Of a DNA stretch of 64,000 nt, positions 45,892-54,933 are shown in pieces (positions within the stretch are counted from its first letter, which is position 1; each line of letters starts with the position of its first letter). Source of the stretch: Meridianimarinicoccus roseus (GTDB lineage: Bacteria; Pseudomonadota; Alphaproteobacteria; Rhodobacterales; Rhodobacteraceae); assembly GCF_003172915.1 (NCBI RefSeq), contig NZ_QGKU01000032.1, forward strand, positions 62,001 through 126,000, written 5' to 3'. Below the pieces are notes generated by a model. It did not search any database. It was not told the origin of the DNA and saw nothing but the letters and a program-made list of their open reading frames with translations. Made by a program: the position numbers and the translations under genes.

Positions 45892-46646
45892 GCGCCCAGC
45901 CCCGCGGCCGCGCGGATCGCCGGGTCGCGCAGCGATACCTCCTGCCCCAGATGCTCGTCGCCGCCGGGGCCCGCCAGCCAGACCAGCGCGCGCGCCGGCC
46001 AGTCCGGCGGGATATGCTCGGACCGCGCCATCTGCGAGATCGCGCCGATGCCGCTGTCGCGGATGTCACCCTGCATGTCGGTGTCCACCGTGCCGGGGCT
46101 CAGCCCGATTGCCCGGATGCCAAGCGCCCGACCCTCCAGATCGGCGGACCGGGTCAGCATCGCCGCCGCGGCCTTGGACGCGCAATAGGCGCTCCAGCCC
46201 TCCAGCGGCCGCGACGCAGCCCCCGACGACACGGTCAGGATCGTGCCGCCCCCCGCCTGACCGATCATCACTTCCCAGGCCGCGCGCATCCCGTGATAGA
46301 CGCCGGTCACGTTGATCTCCTGGGTCTTGGCCCAGGCCTCCGGGTCGGTCTGCCCGAACGGCGCGATGGGGGCTATCACGCCCGCATTGTTCACCAGCAC
46401 ATCGAGCCGCCCGAACGTCTTTACCGTCGCATCGACCGCCGCCGCCACCTCCCAGTAGCGCGACACGTCGCAGGGGATCGCCAGCGCCGCCTCGCCCAGT
46501 TCGCCCGCCAGTTCGGAAAGCGCCTCGCGCGATCGTGCCACCAGCGCCACCCGCGCGCCCTGCGCCGCGAAGGCCCGCGCAGTCGCCGCGCCGATGCCCC
46601 GGCTCGCCCCGGTGATCAGAACAGTTTTTCGTGATGCCTCGTCCAA
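45888..46646 (-). CDS. Short-chain dehydrogenase/reductase
   Basis: A 252-residue SDR enzyme with a classic pattern: VLITGASRGIGAATARAF for the cofactor, VLVNNAGV, the Ser in TVSSGAASRPL, Tyr-x3-Lys in YCASKAAA, and SPGTVDTDM. The substrate cannot be read. No ATG fits the family start; a TTG at 46646 has GGAGGGAAGG just upstream and gives MDEASRKTVLITG. The gene is translationally coupled to the crotonase-fold gene, suggesting a shared acyl-CoA or ketone substrate. Confidence 0.87.
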   Translation of the reverse strand: MDEASRKTVLITGASRGIGAATARAFAAQGARVALVARSREALSELAGELGEAALAIPCDVSRYWEVAAAVDATVKTFGRLDVLVNNAGVIAPIAPFGQTDPEAWAKTQEINVTGVYHGMRAAWEVMIGQAGGGTILTVSSGAASRPLEGWSAYCASKAAAAMLTRSADLEGRALGIRAIGLSPGTVDTDMQGDIRDSGIGAISQMARSEHIPPDWPARALVWLAGPGGDEHLGQEVSLRDPAIRAAAGLGA

Positions 46647-46750
46647 GTGCCCTTCCCTCCGGGTGCCGCATACGCCAGTTTCACGCCAACGGCGCGACTG
46701 TGGCCCAGCATGGCCGCGCATGCAACGCACCCGCCCGAAAGGATGCCGAA

Positions 46751-48193
46751 ATGATCATCGCCCGTTCCCTGCTGCTGACCACAGCCCTCGCCCTGCCGCT
46801 GCCCGCCGCCGCCGACCTCACGCCGGAAGGGCTTTGGCAGGATTGGCAGGACCGTGCCGCGGATGCAGGCCGCGACCTGACCGCCGAGGTGGAACAGGGC
46901 GCGGCGCTGACCCTGCGTGGCCTGACCCTGTCCCGCCCGGTGGGCGACGGGCTTCTGACCGCGCGATTCGAAAGGATGGACCTCGCACAGGACGGGCCCG
47001 GCGTGCGGCTCACACTGCCCGGCGGCCAGCAGGTCACGCTCACCGCCACCACCGAGACAGAGGGCACAAACGTCGCGACCTTCCGGCTGGGCGACGGCGC
47101 GCTTACCGCGATGGCAACCGGCGACGCCGCCGCGCCCGATTACGCGCTGTCCGCCCCGGCGCTGTCCGCCACGCTCGTCTCTCTGGTCCAGGACGGCACC
47201 GAGGTGGACGCAGACATGCGCGCCGACCTGACCGGGCTCGCGGGCACCCTGTCCGGCCTGAGCGGCGGCAGCGCACCGCTGGTGGCCGACCTGACCGCCG
47301 ACGCGCTGGCGACCGAAGTGTCGGTGCGCGACCCCGCCACCGGATCCGAGGTGCGCAACACCGCGTCGCAGCAGGACGTGGCGCTTCGGGCGGACCTGTC
47401 CGGCGCGGGCGGCGGCTGGTCCCTCGTCGGGCGGCTCGAAAGCCGGGACGGATCTTCAGTCAGCCTGCAACAGGGCCCGGACGGCATGCTGGAAACCGAC
47501 AGCCGCCAGGACACCAGCCGCATCGCGCTGACGCTGACCGACCTGCGGGCCGACTATTCCGCAGCCCTGACAGGCTTCGCCACCACCGTGACCAGTTCCA
47601 TGATGCCGATGGGTCCGGTGTCGCTGGCCATGGCGGCCGCCGACCTCACCCTGTCGGTGCCAACCGCCCCCACCGCGGAACTGCAGACCGCGCGCATCGC
47701 CCTGGACCTGACCGATGCCACCGCCGACGAGGCAGTGTGGCAGATGTTCGATCCCAATGGCGCATTTCCGCGCGACCCGGCGCAACTGCGTCTCGTGGCC
47801 GAGGCCGACATCGACATGGTCGCACCGAACCCGGCGCTTGCCGGCCCCGATGCGGAACCCGCGGCCGCCCCGCGCGCGCTGCGGATCGACACCTTCTCGC
47901 TGGACCTCGCCGGGGCGTCGCTGTCCGGCGAGGGCGCGTTCCGCTTTCCCGAGGGGCCGGGCGGGGTGCCCGACCTGGCCCAGCCGGTGGGCGAAGCATC
48001 GCTGCGCGCCAGCGGGTTGTCGGGCCTGATGCAACAGGCGATGACCGGCGGCATCATGTCCGCCGAACAGATGATGGGCGCGCAGATGATGCTGGGCATG
48101 TTCGCCGTGCAAGGCGAAGGCGACAGCTTCACCAGCCGGATCGAGGCCCGCGAGGGCGGCGCGCTGTTCGTCAACGGCAACCAGTTGCGCTGA
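46751..48193 (+). CDS. DUF2125 domain-containing exported protein
   Basis: A 480-residue protein with a signal peptide (ARSLLLTTALALPLPAAAD). The rest is beta-rich, with repeated Asp/Thr/Leu patterns such as LTLRGLTLSRPVGDGLL, IALTLTDLRADYSAALTG and LASLSGEGAFRF-like segments, matching the DUF2125 family of alphaproteobacteria. The family resembles outer-membrane-biogenesis AsmA-like proteins in composition, but its function is unknown. GAAAGG precedes the ATG at 46751. It is divergent from the SDR gene. Confidence 0.85.
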   Translation: MIIARSLLLTTALALPLPAAADLTPEGLWQDWQDRAADAGRDLTAEVEQGAALTLRGLTLSRPVGDGLLTARFERMDLAQDGPGVRLTLPGGQQVTLTATTETEGTNVATFRLGDGALTAMATGDAAAPDYALSAPALSATLVSLVQDGTEVDADMRADLTGLAGTLSGLSGGSAPLVADLTADALATEVSVRDPATGSEVRNTASQQDVALRADLSGAGGGWSLVGRLESRDGSSVSLQQGPDGMLETDSRQDTSRIALTLTDLRADYSAALTGFATTVTSSMMPMGPVSLAMAAADLTLSVPTAPTAELQTARIALDLTDATADEAVWQMFDPNGAFPRDPAQLRLVAEADIDMVAPNPALAGPDAEPAAAPRALRIDTFSLDLAGASLSGEGAFRFPEGPGGVPDLAQPVGEASLRASGLSGLMQQAMTGGIMSAEQMMGAQMMLGMFAVQGEGDSFTSRIEAREGGALFVNGNQLR

Positions 48194-48225
48194 GCGTTCG
48201 GTAGCGGCCTGCGCGAGCCACGCCG

Positions 48226-49185
48226 CTACCGCCCACCCCCGAACGCGCCGAAGAACTGGCCGGCCTCGCCGTTGTTTGTGAACGTGCCGCCGACCTCCTC
48301 GGCATTCGGGCCGAAGAAACTGCCGGTCACGCTGACCCGGCCGACCGTGCTCACCTCCCCCTGGCCCGACCTCACCCTGCCCGCAAGGCCCGCCCCGGTC
48401 ACGGTCAGCCTGCCGTTCAAGTCGTGTTCCGGCGCGCGCTGCGGCGTGGTGAAGTCTATGCCCTCGCGCATTGTGCCGGTCGTGGCGAAGGTTGCCGTGG
48501 CGAAATCCGTGGTCAGGGTCATGTCCGCCGTAGTGGTCGAAATCGTGCCGGAAAAGCTGGAATAACCGCGCGCCTTGCCGGTGTAGGTCGCCGTGAGCGT
48601 GCCGGGCGACGGCATCGCCGCCGACGGCGTCGGCGTGCCGCCAATAGCGATTCCCACCTGCCCGGCGTTCGGATCCTGTTCCCATAAACCGAAGGTCTGG
48701 TGCATGAATCCCGTGGTGCCCGGCTGCTGGAAGCTGACCAGAGCGCCGGTTGCAGCGTCCTCGGCCGTGACGACGCCGTTCGCTACGGTGATCGTGTCGC
48801 CGTCCCGCGTGTCGATGTCCAGCGCGACCCCTGCGATGGTACCCCGCGCCGCGACGATCATGCCGTCCTGCACGTCATAGGCCAGCGTGCCCGATGTCCC
48901 CGCCGGTGCGCCAAGCGACCCGTTTCCGGCGCTGGACCCAAGCGCAAAGGCCGACGACAGCGAATCCAACGTGACTGTGAAGGTTTGCGTGACGGGAGCC
49001 TGCGGCACCACCGGGTCGACCGGCGTTTCGGACGTCGGTGGCACGACCGGCGCTGCCCCGGCCGCAACAAAACTGCCGCCGCCGCCACTGCACGCGGCCA
49101 GCAGGCCAGCGGCCAGAACCGCGGCGGCGCCGCGCCCCGCCATGCCGCCGGGCTTCCATCCCGCCATACGAAACCCTGCGTGCAT
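48226..49185 (-). CDS. TbpB-like beta-barrel lipoprotein
   Basis: A 319-residue lipoprotein. The lipobox is LLAACSGGGG (Cys near 32). The C-terminal half ends with VTGSFFGPNAEEVGGTFT and GQFFGAFGG, the hallmark of transferrin-binding protein B-type eight-stranded barrels. In pathogens such proteins bind host iron proteins and are exported by Slam. Free-living Rhodobacterales carry related proteins of unknown ligand. No Slam or TonB receptor gene is nearby. The ATG at 49185 is the first in frame. Confidence 0.85.
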   Translation of the reverse strand: MHAGFRMAGWKPGGMAGRGAAAVLAAGLLAACSGGGGSFVAAGAAPVVPPTSETPVDPVVPQAPVTQTFTVTLDSLSSAFALGSSAGNGSLGAPAGTSGTLAYDVQDGMIVAARGTIAGVALDIDTRDGDTITVANGVVTAEDAATGALVSFQQPGTTGFMHQTFGLWEQDPNAGQVGIAIGGTPTPSAAMPSPGTLTATYTGKARGYSSFSGTISTTTADMTLTTDFATATFATTGTMREGIDFTTPQRAPEHDLNGRLTVTGAGLAGRVRSGQGEVSTVGRVSVTGSFFGPNAEEVGGTFTNNGEAGQFFGAFGGGR

Positions 49186-49270
49186 TCCCGGCTCCCGTTA
49201 ACCAGTCTTTCACGACTAGCAGGGGTGCCGGCCGCAGGCACGTGTTTTCTTTACTAGGCGGCAGCTCTGC

Positions 49271-49723
49271 CTAGCTCAGCCTGCGCACGAAGCGCAGCAG
49301 AACCACGGCCGACACCGCCAGCAGCAGGATCGCACCAGCCTCGATCAGGATATTGGCCGGGTCCATCTCCTTGCCCTGCAGCACGATCAGCCGCGACAGC
49401 GCGGTGATGGCGATGAAGATCGGGAACACGATCGGCAGGCCGCGCCCGGTGTAGAACACCGACACCATCGCGATCACTTCGGTGTAGAGGAACATCAGAA
49501 GGATATCGCCCAGATCGACGCTGCGGGCGCGCCAGACGGCCATCACCTCCACGAAGGTCGCCGCCAGCGTCATGCCGACCACGACCAGAAGCAGCAGCCG
49601 TTCGAGGTACTTCAGGCCGCGCTCGACCATCGCCTCCTCGGTGCTGCGCGGTTGGCGGCGCTGCGGTGCGCCTGCACCGCTGTCGCCGTCACCGCTCGGC
49701 ATGTTGTCCGATCCCAGCGCCAT
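49271..49723 (-). CDS. PsiE-family membrane protein
   Basis: A 150-residue protein with four membrane helices: LLLLVVVGMTLAATFVEVMA, GDILLMFLYTEVIAMVSVFY, IVFPIFIAITALSRLIVLQG and IEAGAILLLAVSAVVLLRFV. This is the phosphate-starvation-inducible PsiE pattern. The name reflects regulation in E. coli; its activity is unknown. The first 40 residues are hydrophilic and variable. It is divergent from the pmbA/tldE-like gene. Confidence 0.87.
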   Translation of the reverse strand: MALGSDNMPSGDGDSGAGAPQRRQPRSTEEAMVERGLKYLERLLLLVVVGMTLAATFVEVMAVWRARSVDLGDILLMFLYTEVIAMVSVFYTGRGLPIVFPIFIAITALSRLIVLQGKEMDPANILIEAGAILLLAVSAVVLLRFVRRLS

Positions 49724-49866
49724 GATGCGCCTCCCCGCAATCTGTCAGACAACATGGATCGCGCCGCCGCGTTGGCAACCACGCCGCGCGCCCGTCTGGC
49801 GCGGCCCGCGCGCTTGCACGCCTCCCGCTGCCGGTCTACCTGTTGGCAACCAAGCCGGAGCCTTGC

Positions 49867-51213
49867 ATGACCCCTTCGCTCACCGACCTGTCCCAGGCCC
49901 TCCTTCGCGCCGCGAAATCCGCCGGTGCCGACGCCGCAGATGTGCTTGTCGTGCGCGGCACGTCTGTCGGGATCGGCGTGCGCGACGGCCGCCTCGAAGA
50001 AGCGGAACGGGCCGAAGGCATCGATCTTGGCCTGCGCGTGCTGATGGGGCAGCGGCAGGCCTGCGTCTCCGCCTCTGACAGCGCGCCGGACACGATGGCG
50101 GCGATGGCCGAGCGCGCCGTGGCGATGGCCCGCGAGGCGCCCGAGGACCCGACAATCGGCCTTGCCGATCCCGGACAGCTCTCGGACCGGCGTGATGCGC
50201 GCGGGCTCGATCTGGCTGATGACGGGGAAGAACCAGACCCCGCCGCGCTGCAACAGGCCGCGCTCGCCTGCGAGGCGGCTGCGCGCGACATTCCCGGCAT
50301 CAGCCAGATCGACCAGTGCAGCGCGGGCTACAGCCGCCGCGAGATGGTCATGGCCGCCACCAACGGTTTCTCGGGCGGCTACACGCGCACCGGGCATAGC
50401 CTGTCCTGTGTGGCGATCACAGGCACCGGCACCGGCATGGAACGGGACTATTTCGGCGACATGCGCCTGCACCGTGCCGACCTGCTCCCGCCCGAAGAGA
50501 TCGGCCGCACCGCCGCCGAACGTGCGCTCGCCCGCGCCGGGGCCCGCCAGCCACGGACCGGCCGCTTCCCGGTGCTCTACGACGAACGCGTCGCCGCATC
50601 GCTGATCGGCCACCTGCTGTCCGCGATCAACGGCACCGCGATCGCGCGCGGCGCAAGCTGGTTGCGCGACGGGTTGGACACACCAGTCCTGCCCGTCGGC
50701 ATCGACCTGGTCGAGGACCCGCATCGACCCCGCATCTCCGGCTCCCGCCCGTTCGACGCCGAAGGCCTGCCCACCGCCCGCCGCGCGCTGGTCGAAGGCG
50801 GAACACTCACCGGCTGGGTGCTGGACCTCGCCACCGGGCGCAAGCTGGACCTGCCCAGCACCGCCAACGCCACCCGCAGCGCGGCCAGCCCGCCCAGCCC
50901 CGCCACCGGCAACGTCACGCTCACTCAGGGTCCCAGAAGCCGCGAGGCGCTGATGGCCGAGATGGGCACCGGCCTGCTCGTGACCTCCCTGATCGGCGCC
51001 ACCATCAACTCCACCACAGGCGACTACTCGCGCGGCGCCTCCGGCCTCTGGGTCGAGAACGGCCAGCCCGCCTTTGCCGTCAACGAATGCACCATCGCGG
51101 GCAACCTGCGCGACATGCTCCGCGCCATCGTGCCCGCGAACGACGCCCGCCCCCACCTGTCGCGGGTCGTCCCGTCGCTGCTGGTCGAGGGGATGACCCT
51201 TGCAGGCGCCTGA
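49867..51213 (+). CDS. pmbA: TldD/PmbA family metallopeptidase subunit (TldE)
   Basis: A 448-residue TldE/PmbA subunit. With TldD it forms a zinc peptidase that trims modified peptides and other substrates. Features include GIGVRDGRLEEAERAEGIDL, VMAATNGFSGGYTRTGHSLSC, PVLYDERVAASLIGHLLSAI and STTGDYSRGASGLWVENGQ at the end. It lacks the TldD HExxxH site, so it is the partner subunit. The ATG at 49867 is chosen over one eight codons upstream. It overlaps the next gene by 14 bases. Confidence 0.93.
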   Translation: MTPSLTDLSQALLRAAKSAGADAADVLVVRGTSVGIGVRDGRLEEAERAEGIDLGLRVLMGQRQACVSASDSAPDTMAAMAERAVAMAREAPEDPTIGLADPGQLSDRRDARGLDLADDGEEPDPAALQQAALACEAAARDIPGISQIDQCSAGYSRREMVMAATNGFSGGYTRTGHSLSCVAITGTGTGMERDYFGDMRLHRADLLPPEEIGRTAAERALARAGARQPRTGRFPVLYDERVAASLIGHLLSAINGTAIARGASWLRDGLDTPVLPVGIDLVEDPHRPRISGSRPFDAEGLPTARRALVEGGTLTGWVLDLATGRKLDLPSTANATRSAASPPSPATGNVTLTQGPRSREALMAEMGTGLLVTSLIGATINSTTGDYSRGASGLWVENGQPAFAVNECTIAGNLRDMLRAIVPANDARPHLSRVVPSLLVEGMTLAGA

Positions 51214-51994
51214 CCCGGCGCAGGCCCGCGACGACCTTGCGCTGCTGACCGAGGTGGCCCGCGCCGCCGCCGATCTCGCGCTCTCGTTCCATGGCCGGAA
51301 CCCGCAGGTCTGGCACAAACCGGACGAGGCGGGCCCGGTGACCGAAGCCGACCTCGCCGTCGACGCCCTGCTGCGCGACACCCTCACCGCCGCGCGCCCG
51401 GACTACGGCTGGCTGTCCGAGGAAACCCCCGACACCCCCGACCGCCTGTCGCGTCCCGCCGCCTTCATCGTGGACCCGATCGACGGCACCCGCGCCTTCG
51501 TGGCGGGCGAGAAGACCTGGGGCCACTCCCTCGCCATCGCCCACGAAGGCGAAGTCACCGCCGCCGTCGTGCTGATGCCGATGCTGGGAAAGCTCTATGC
51601 CGCGGCGCGCGGCGCGGGCGCGTGGCTGAACGACGAACCCCTCGCCGCCCGCGCGGGCAGCGACCCCGACAGCGGCGCGATGCTGGCGCGGCGCGGCGTG
51701 ATGGATGCCGAACACTGGCCCGGCGGGCCGCCCGCGATGGACCTCTCGAACCGCTCGCCGATGGCCTACCGGCTCGCCTGCCTGGCCGAGGGGCGGTTCG
51801 ATGCGACCTTCATCCCCAAGCCGATCTGGGAATGGGACCTTGCCGGCGGGATGCTGCTGCTGACCGAATCCGGCCACACCGCCACCGACCCCAGCGGAGC
51901 GCCCCTGCGCTTCAACGCGGCCCACCCGCGCGCGCCGGGCCTGCTCGCCGCCAACCCGGCCCTGCACGCCGCGCTGCTCGCCCGCCGGGGCTGA
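51200..51994 (+). CDS. Inositol monophosphatase-family phosphatase (CysQ-like)
   Basis: A 264-residue Mg-dependent phosphatase. Motifs are GPVTEADLAVDALL, GWLSEETPD (Glu metal ligand), the signature IVDPIDGTRAFVAGEKTW, and IWEWDLAGGMLLLTESG with the last Asp. Family members act on 3',5'-bisphosphonucleotides (CysQ), inositol phosphates or fructose bisphosphate; I lean to the first. The start is a TTG at 51200 with GAGGGG upstream. It overlaps pmbA by 14 bases, so it is coupled. Confidence 0.9.
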   Translation: MQAPDPAQARDDLALLTEVARAAADLALSFHGRNPQVWHKPDEAGPVTEADLAVDALLRDTLTAARPDYGWLSEETPDTPDRLSRPAAFIVDPIDGTRAFVAGEKTWGHSLAIAHEGEVTAAVVLMPMLGKLYAAARGAGAWLNDEPLAARAGSDPDSGAMLARRGVMDAEHWPGGPPAMDLSNRSPMAYRLACLAEGRFDATFIPKPIWEWDLAGGMLLLTESGHTATDPSGAPLRFNAAHPRAPGLLAANPALHAALLARRG

Positions 51995-52141
51995 GCGCCG
52001 CCACAGGCGCAGGCTGGGGATCTTCCCATCATGCCCGACCCACCGCACCGGACCCGTCCCGCTCGCTTGACCGCGTCCCGTCTTGCCGCCACCGTGGCGC
52101 AGATTGATTAACCGATTGCAAAGCCCGGCAGGACGCCTTCG

Positions 52142-54484
52142 ATGCCCGTTTCACTCCCTGCTGCCGCTGCCTGCGTCAATCTCTGTGTCGGCCTGTCCGC
52201 ACTCGCCAACGCCACGGGCCTGAGCCTCATCGAAGTGCAACGCTTCCTTGGCTGCATCCAAGATGCAAAGACCCTCGCGCGCGCAGTCAGCACATTGGGC
52301 CTTGGCGAACTACCCAACCAACTCGCCAGACAGGCCCAACAGCGTGCCGCCGATCTTGAAGCTGCGCCCGAGTTTTCGGGCCACGCCAAGGACTGCGTCA
52401 TCTACTTCGAACAAGTCATCGGCCATTGCGATTTCTCTTCGCAATCCTTCGTTGGGCTGCGCACCGATGCCACCGCAATCGTCGAAGCGATGCGCGAACA
52501 CATCGCGCAAACAGCGCCAAAAGGCATCCGCGCCTATTTCGCCGATCCAAATACGCTTCCGGCCCGCTTCTTCGTGGATCTCACGCAATCGGTTATCGAC
52601 GCCCTGCTGAAGAACCCCAAGTTCCAGCCGCTTCTGGAATACGACCGGTGGCGCGTGGCCTTTGCACTTCTCGACGCGATCAAGGATGACACCGGCGCGA
52701 TCCGAGAGGACACCGGCCAAATTCTGTCCCTGATGGGCGAACTCGCCCAGAAGATCGACAAGGTGGACAACACCACCACGGCACGGGCCGAAGGGGTATC
52801 GGACCGCGCCCTCTTTCGGCTCGTCCGCCCCATCGCCGAACATGTCGAGGATCGGGACGAAGCCCTGCTCGCGCTCAAGGAAGCGGTGGACATCGCCGCG
52901 CGCGTGCAGGCCGAAGGCCGCCACGGCTCCAACCTTGGCGGTCTCATTGATGACGTGCTGTCCCGCGTCACCGCCCTGTCGGCAGAGGGCGCCTATACCG
53001 CCGCCATCTCCGAACTCGACGAAGCGTTGCAGCGGGAAGAGGCGGAAAGCCAGGCCCGCACTCTGCGCCTGCTGAACGCCGCCATCGACCAGCACCTGCT
53101 GGCCTTCGACGCAGACGGCGCCGCCACCAAACTCGCCCGCCGCGTCACGCTCGAAACCACCGATCCCGCCGCGCGCTTCGGCGTCCTGCGCGGCGAGCAA
53201 GACGTCTGGTACGAACGCGGCCGCGACAAGGGCCTGCGCCTTGACCTGGACGTATCCATCGCCCTCGCCCGGATCACCCGTCACGCCGCGCAAGGCGCCG
53301 ACCAGCGCGGCGCGGCCCTCAACGACCTCGGACTCGCGCTCCAGACCCTCGGGGAACGGGAGGCCGGAACCGACCGGCTGGAACAGGCCGTCACCGCCTA
53401 TCACGCGGCGCTGGAGGAATTCCCCCGTGACAGCGTCCCGCTCGACTGGGCCATGACGCAGATGAATCTCGGCAACGCGCTCCAGACCCTCGGTAAGCGG
53501 GAGGCCGGGACCGACCGGCTGGAACAGGCCGTCACCGCCTATCGCGCGGCACTGGAGGAATGGACCCGCGACCGCGTGCCGCTCGACTGGGCCATGACGC
53601 AAAATAACCTCGGCAATGCGCTCCTGAACCTCGGGAAGCGGGCGGCGGGAACGGACAGGCTGGAAGCGGCCGTCACCGCCTATCGCGCCGCGTTGGAGGT
53701 GCGCACCCGCGACAGCAATCCGCTCGACTGGGCCACGAAGCAGATGAACCTCGGAAACGCGCTCACGACCCTCGGGGAACGGGAGGCCGGGACCGACCGG
53801 CTGGAGGAGGCCGTCGCCGCCTATCGCGCCGCGTTGGAGGAACGCACCCGCGACCGCGTACCGCTCCAATGGGCCATGACGCAGATGAACCTCGGCAACG
53901 CGCTCACGACCCTCGGGCGACGGGAGGCCGGGACCGACCGGCTGGAGGAGGCCGTCACCGCCTATCGCGCGGCGCTGGAGGAATGCACCCGCGATCGCGT
54001 GCCGCTCGACTGGGCCATGACGCAGATGAACCTCGGCACTGCGCTCAAGGCCCTCGGGGAACGGGAGGCCGGCACCGACCGGCTGGAAGAGGCCGTCGCC
54101 GCCTACCGCGCCGCGCTGGAGGAACGCACCCGCGACCGCGTGCCGCTCGACTGGGCCATGACGCAGATGAACCTCGGCAACGCGCTCCGGGCCCTCGGGG
54201 AACGGGAGGCCGGGATTGACCGGCTGGAGGAGGCAGTCAGCGCCCATCGCGAGGCGCTGGAGGAATACACCCGCGAGCGCGTGCCGCTCGACTGGGCCAT
54301 GACGCAGGGCAATCTCTGCAACGTCCATTTCGCCTTCTTCGACAAGACTGGCGATCCCGCCCGGCTCGACGCGGCGCAGACGGCGCTCGACGGCGCGCGG
54401 GAGGTCTTCGCGCAGGCGGGGGCAAGCCAGTATCTCGCCGTGGCCGACCGGCAACAGGCCGCCATCGACGCCCGCCGCGGCTGA
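52142..54484 (+). CDS. Tetratricopeptide repeat protein with 47-residue repeats
   Basis: A 780-residue cytoplasmic protein with no signal peptide. Residues 1-240 are helical and not recognised. Residues 240-385 are TPR-like. The end is an array of 47-residue repeats reading VPLDWAMTQMNLGNALQTLG, then REAGTDRLEEAV and a variable AYRAALEE-TRDR part. This is a TPR variant found in kinesin-light-chain-like and signalling repeats. The 141-base units are highly alike at the DNA level. TPR arrays of this type occur in STAND and other defence or signalling proteins, but no NTPase or effector motif is visible here. It probably stands alone. Confidence 0.85.
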   Translation: MPVSLPAAAACVNLCVGLSALANATGLSLIEVQRFLGCIQDAKTLARAVSTLGLGELPNQLARQAQQRAADLEAAPEFSGHAKDCVIYFEQVIGHCDFSSQSFVGLRTDATAIVEAMREHIAQTAPKGIRAYFADPNTLPARFFVDLTQSVIDALLKNPKFQPLLEYDRWRVAFALLDAIKDDTGAIREDTGQILSLMGELAQKIDKVDNTTTARAEGVSDRALFRLVRPIAEHVEDRDEALLALKEAVDIAARVQAEGRHGSNLGGLIDDVLSRVTALSAEGAYTAAISELDEALQREEAESQARTLRLLNAAIDQHLLAFDADGAATKLARRVTLETTDPAARFGVLRGEQDVWYERGRDKGLRLDLDVSIALARITRHAAQGADQRGAALNDLGLALQTLGEREAGTDRLEQAVTAYHAALEEFPRDSVPLDWAMTQMNLGNALQTLGKREAGTDRLEQAVTAYRAALEEWTRDRVPLDWAMTQNNLGNALLNLGKRAAGTDRLEAAVTAYRAALEVRTRDSNPLDWATKQMNLGNALTTLGEREAGTDRLEEAVAAYRAALEERTRDRVPLQWAMTQMNLGNALTTLGRREAGTDRLEEAVTAYRAALEECTRDRVPLDWAMTQMNLGTALKALGEREAGTDRLEEAVAAYRAALEERTRDRVPLDWAMTQMNLGNALRALGEREAGIDRLEEAVSAHREALEEYTRERVPLDWAMTQGNLCNVHFAFFDKTGDPARLDAAQTALDGAREVFAQAGASQYLAVADRQQAAIDARRG
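53294..54421 (+). repeat. Array of seven full 141-base coding repeats plus one partial
   Basis: Units begin at about 53294, 53435, 53576, 53717, 53858, 53999, 54140 and 54281, exactly 141 bases apart; the last is partial. The central units keep nearly the same wording (CTCGACTGGGCCATGACGCA in most). Such near-identical tandem copies can gain or lose units by recombination. Confidence 0.9.
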
Positions 54485-54555
54485 CCCGGCCTCCGCGATC
54501 TGTGCAGCCCTGCACAGCGCGCAGAGGCACGGGTACGGCCCGGGCGGCGCTGCGC

Positions 54556-54594
54556 GAGTCATATCGGACTCACATGAAAGTCATATGCGACTCA
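54556..54594. promoter_or_regulatory. Two 22-base-spaced palindromes with three GANTC sites
   Basis: AGTCATATCGGACTCA (54557-54572) and AGTCATATGCGACTCA (54579-54594) are near copies spaced exactly 22 bases, about two helix turns. Each is an imperfect palindrome (AGTC-N6-GACT). GANTC, the CcrM methylation site, occurs at 54556, 54567 and 54589. They lie about 95 bases before the DUF4170 start. They look like a double operator; the protein is unknown. Confidence 0.55.
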
Positions 54595-54688
54595 TACGCC
54601 CCGTTCAGGCCCCCGGCGCCGCTTCCTTGACCCTTTGCCGCAAATGCACAATGGTCGCCGCATCGCCGCCAAACGAAAGGTCACGCCC

Positions 54689-54925
54689 ATGCCCCAGCGC
54701 CTTCACCTTGTCTTCGGGGGGGAACTCGTGGACCCCTCCAAGACCACGTTCAAGAACGTGGATGACATTGATATCATTGGGATGTTTCCCGATTATGCCT
54801 CCGCGCACGAGGCCTGGAAAGACGCCGCGCACCGCACCGTGGACGATGCGCATATGCGCTACTTCATCGCCCATGTCCACCGGCTGCACGAAGACGAGCA
54901 GACGGACGCGGAAAACGAAGCGTAA
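54689..54925 (+). CDS. DUF4170 domain-containing small protein
   Basis: A 78-residue protein starting MPQRLHLVFGGELVDPSKTT, then NVDDIDIIGMFPDYASAHEAW and HMRYFIAHVHRLHEDE. This matches DUF4170, a small alphaproteobacterial family of unknown function that usually sits next to Kdo transferase genes. The ATG at 54689 fits the family; an earlier in-frame ATG adds 18 residues. It precedes waaA by eight bases, so it is the first gene of DUF4170-waaA-lpxK. Confidence 0.87.
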   Translation: MPQRLHLVFGGELVDPSKTTFKNVDDIDIIGMFPDYASAHEAWKDAAHRTVDDAHMRYFIAHVHRLHEDEQTDAENEA

Positions 54926-54933
54926 TCAAGGGG

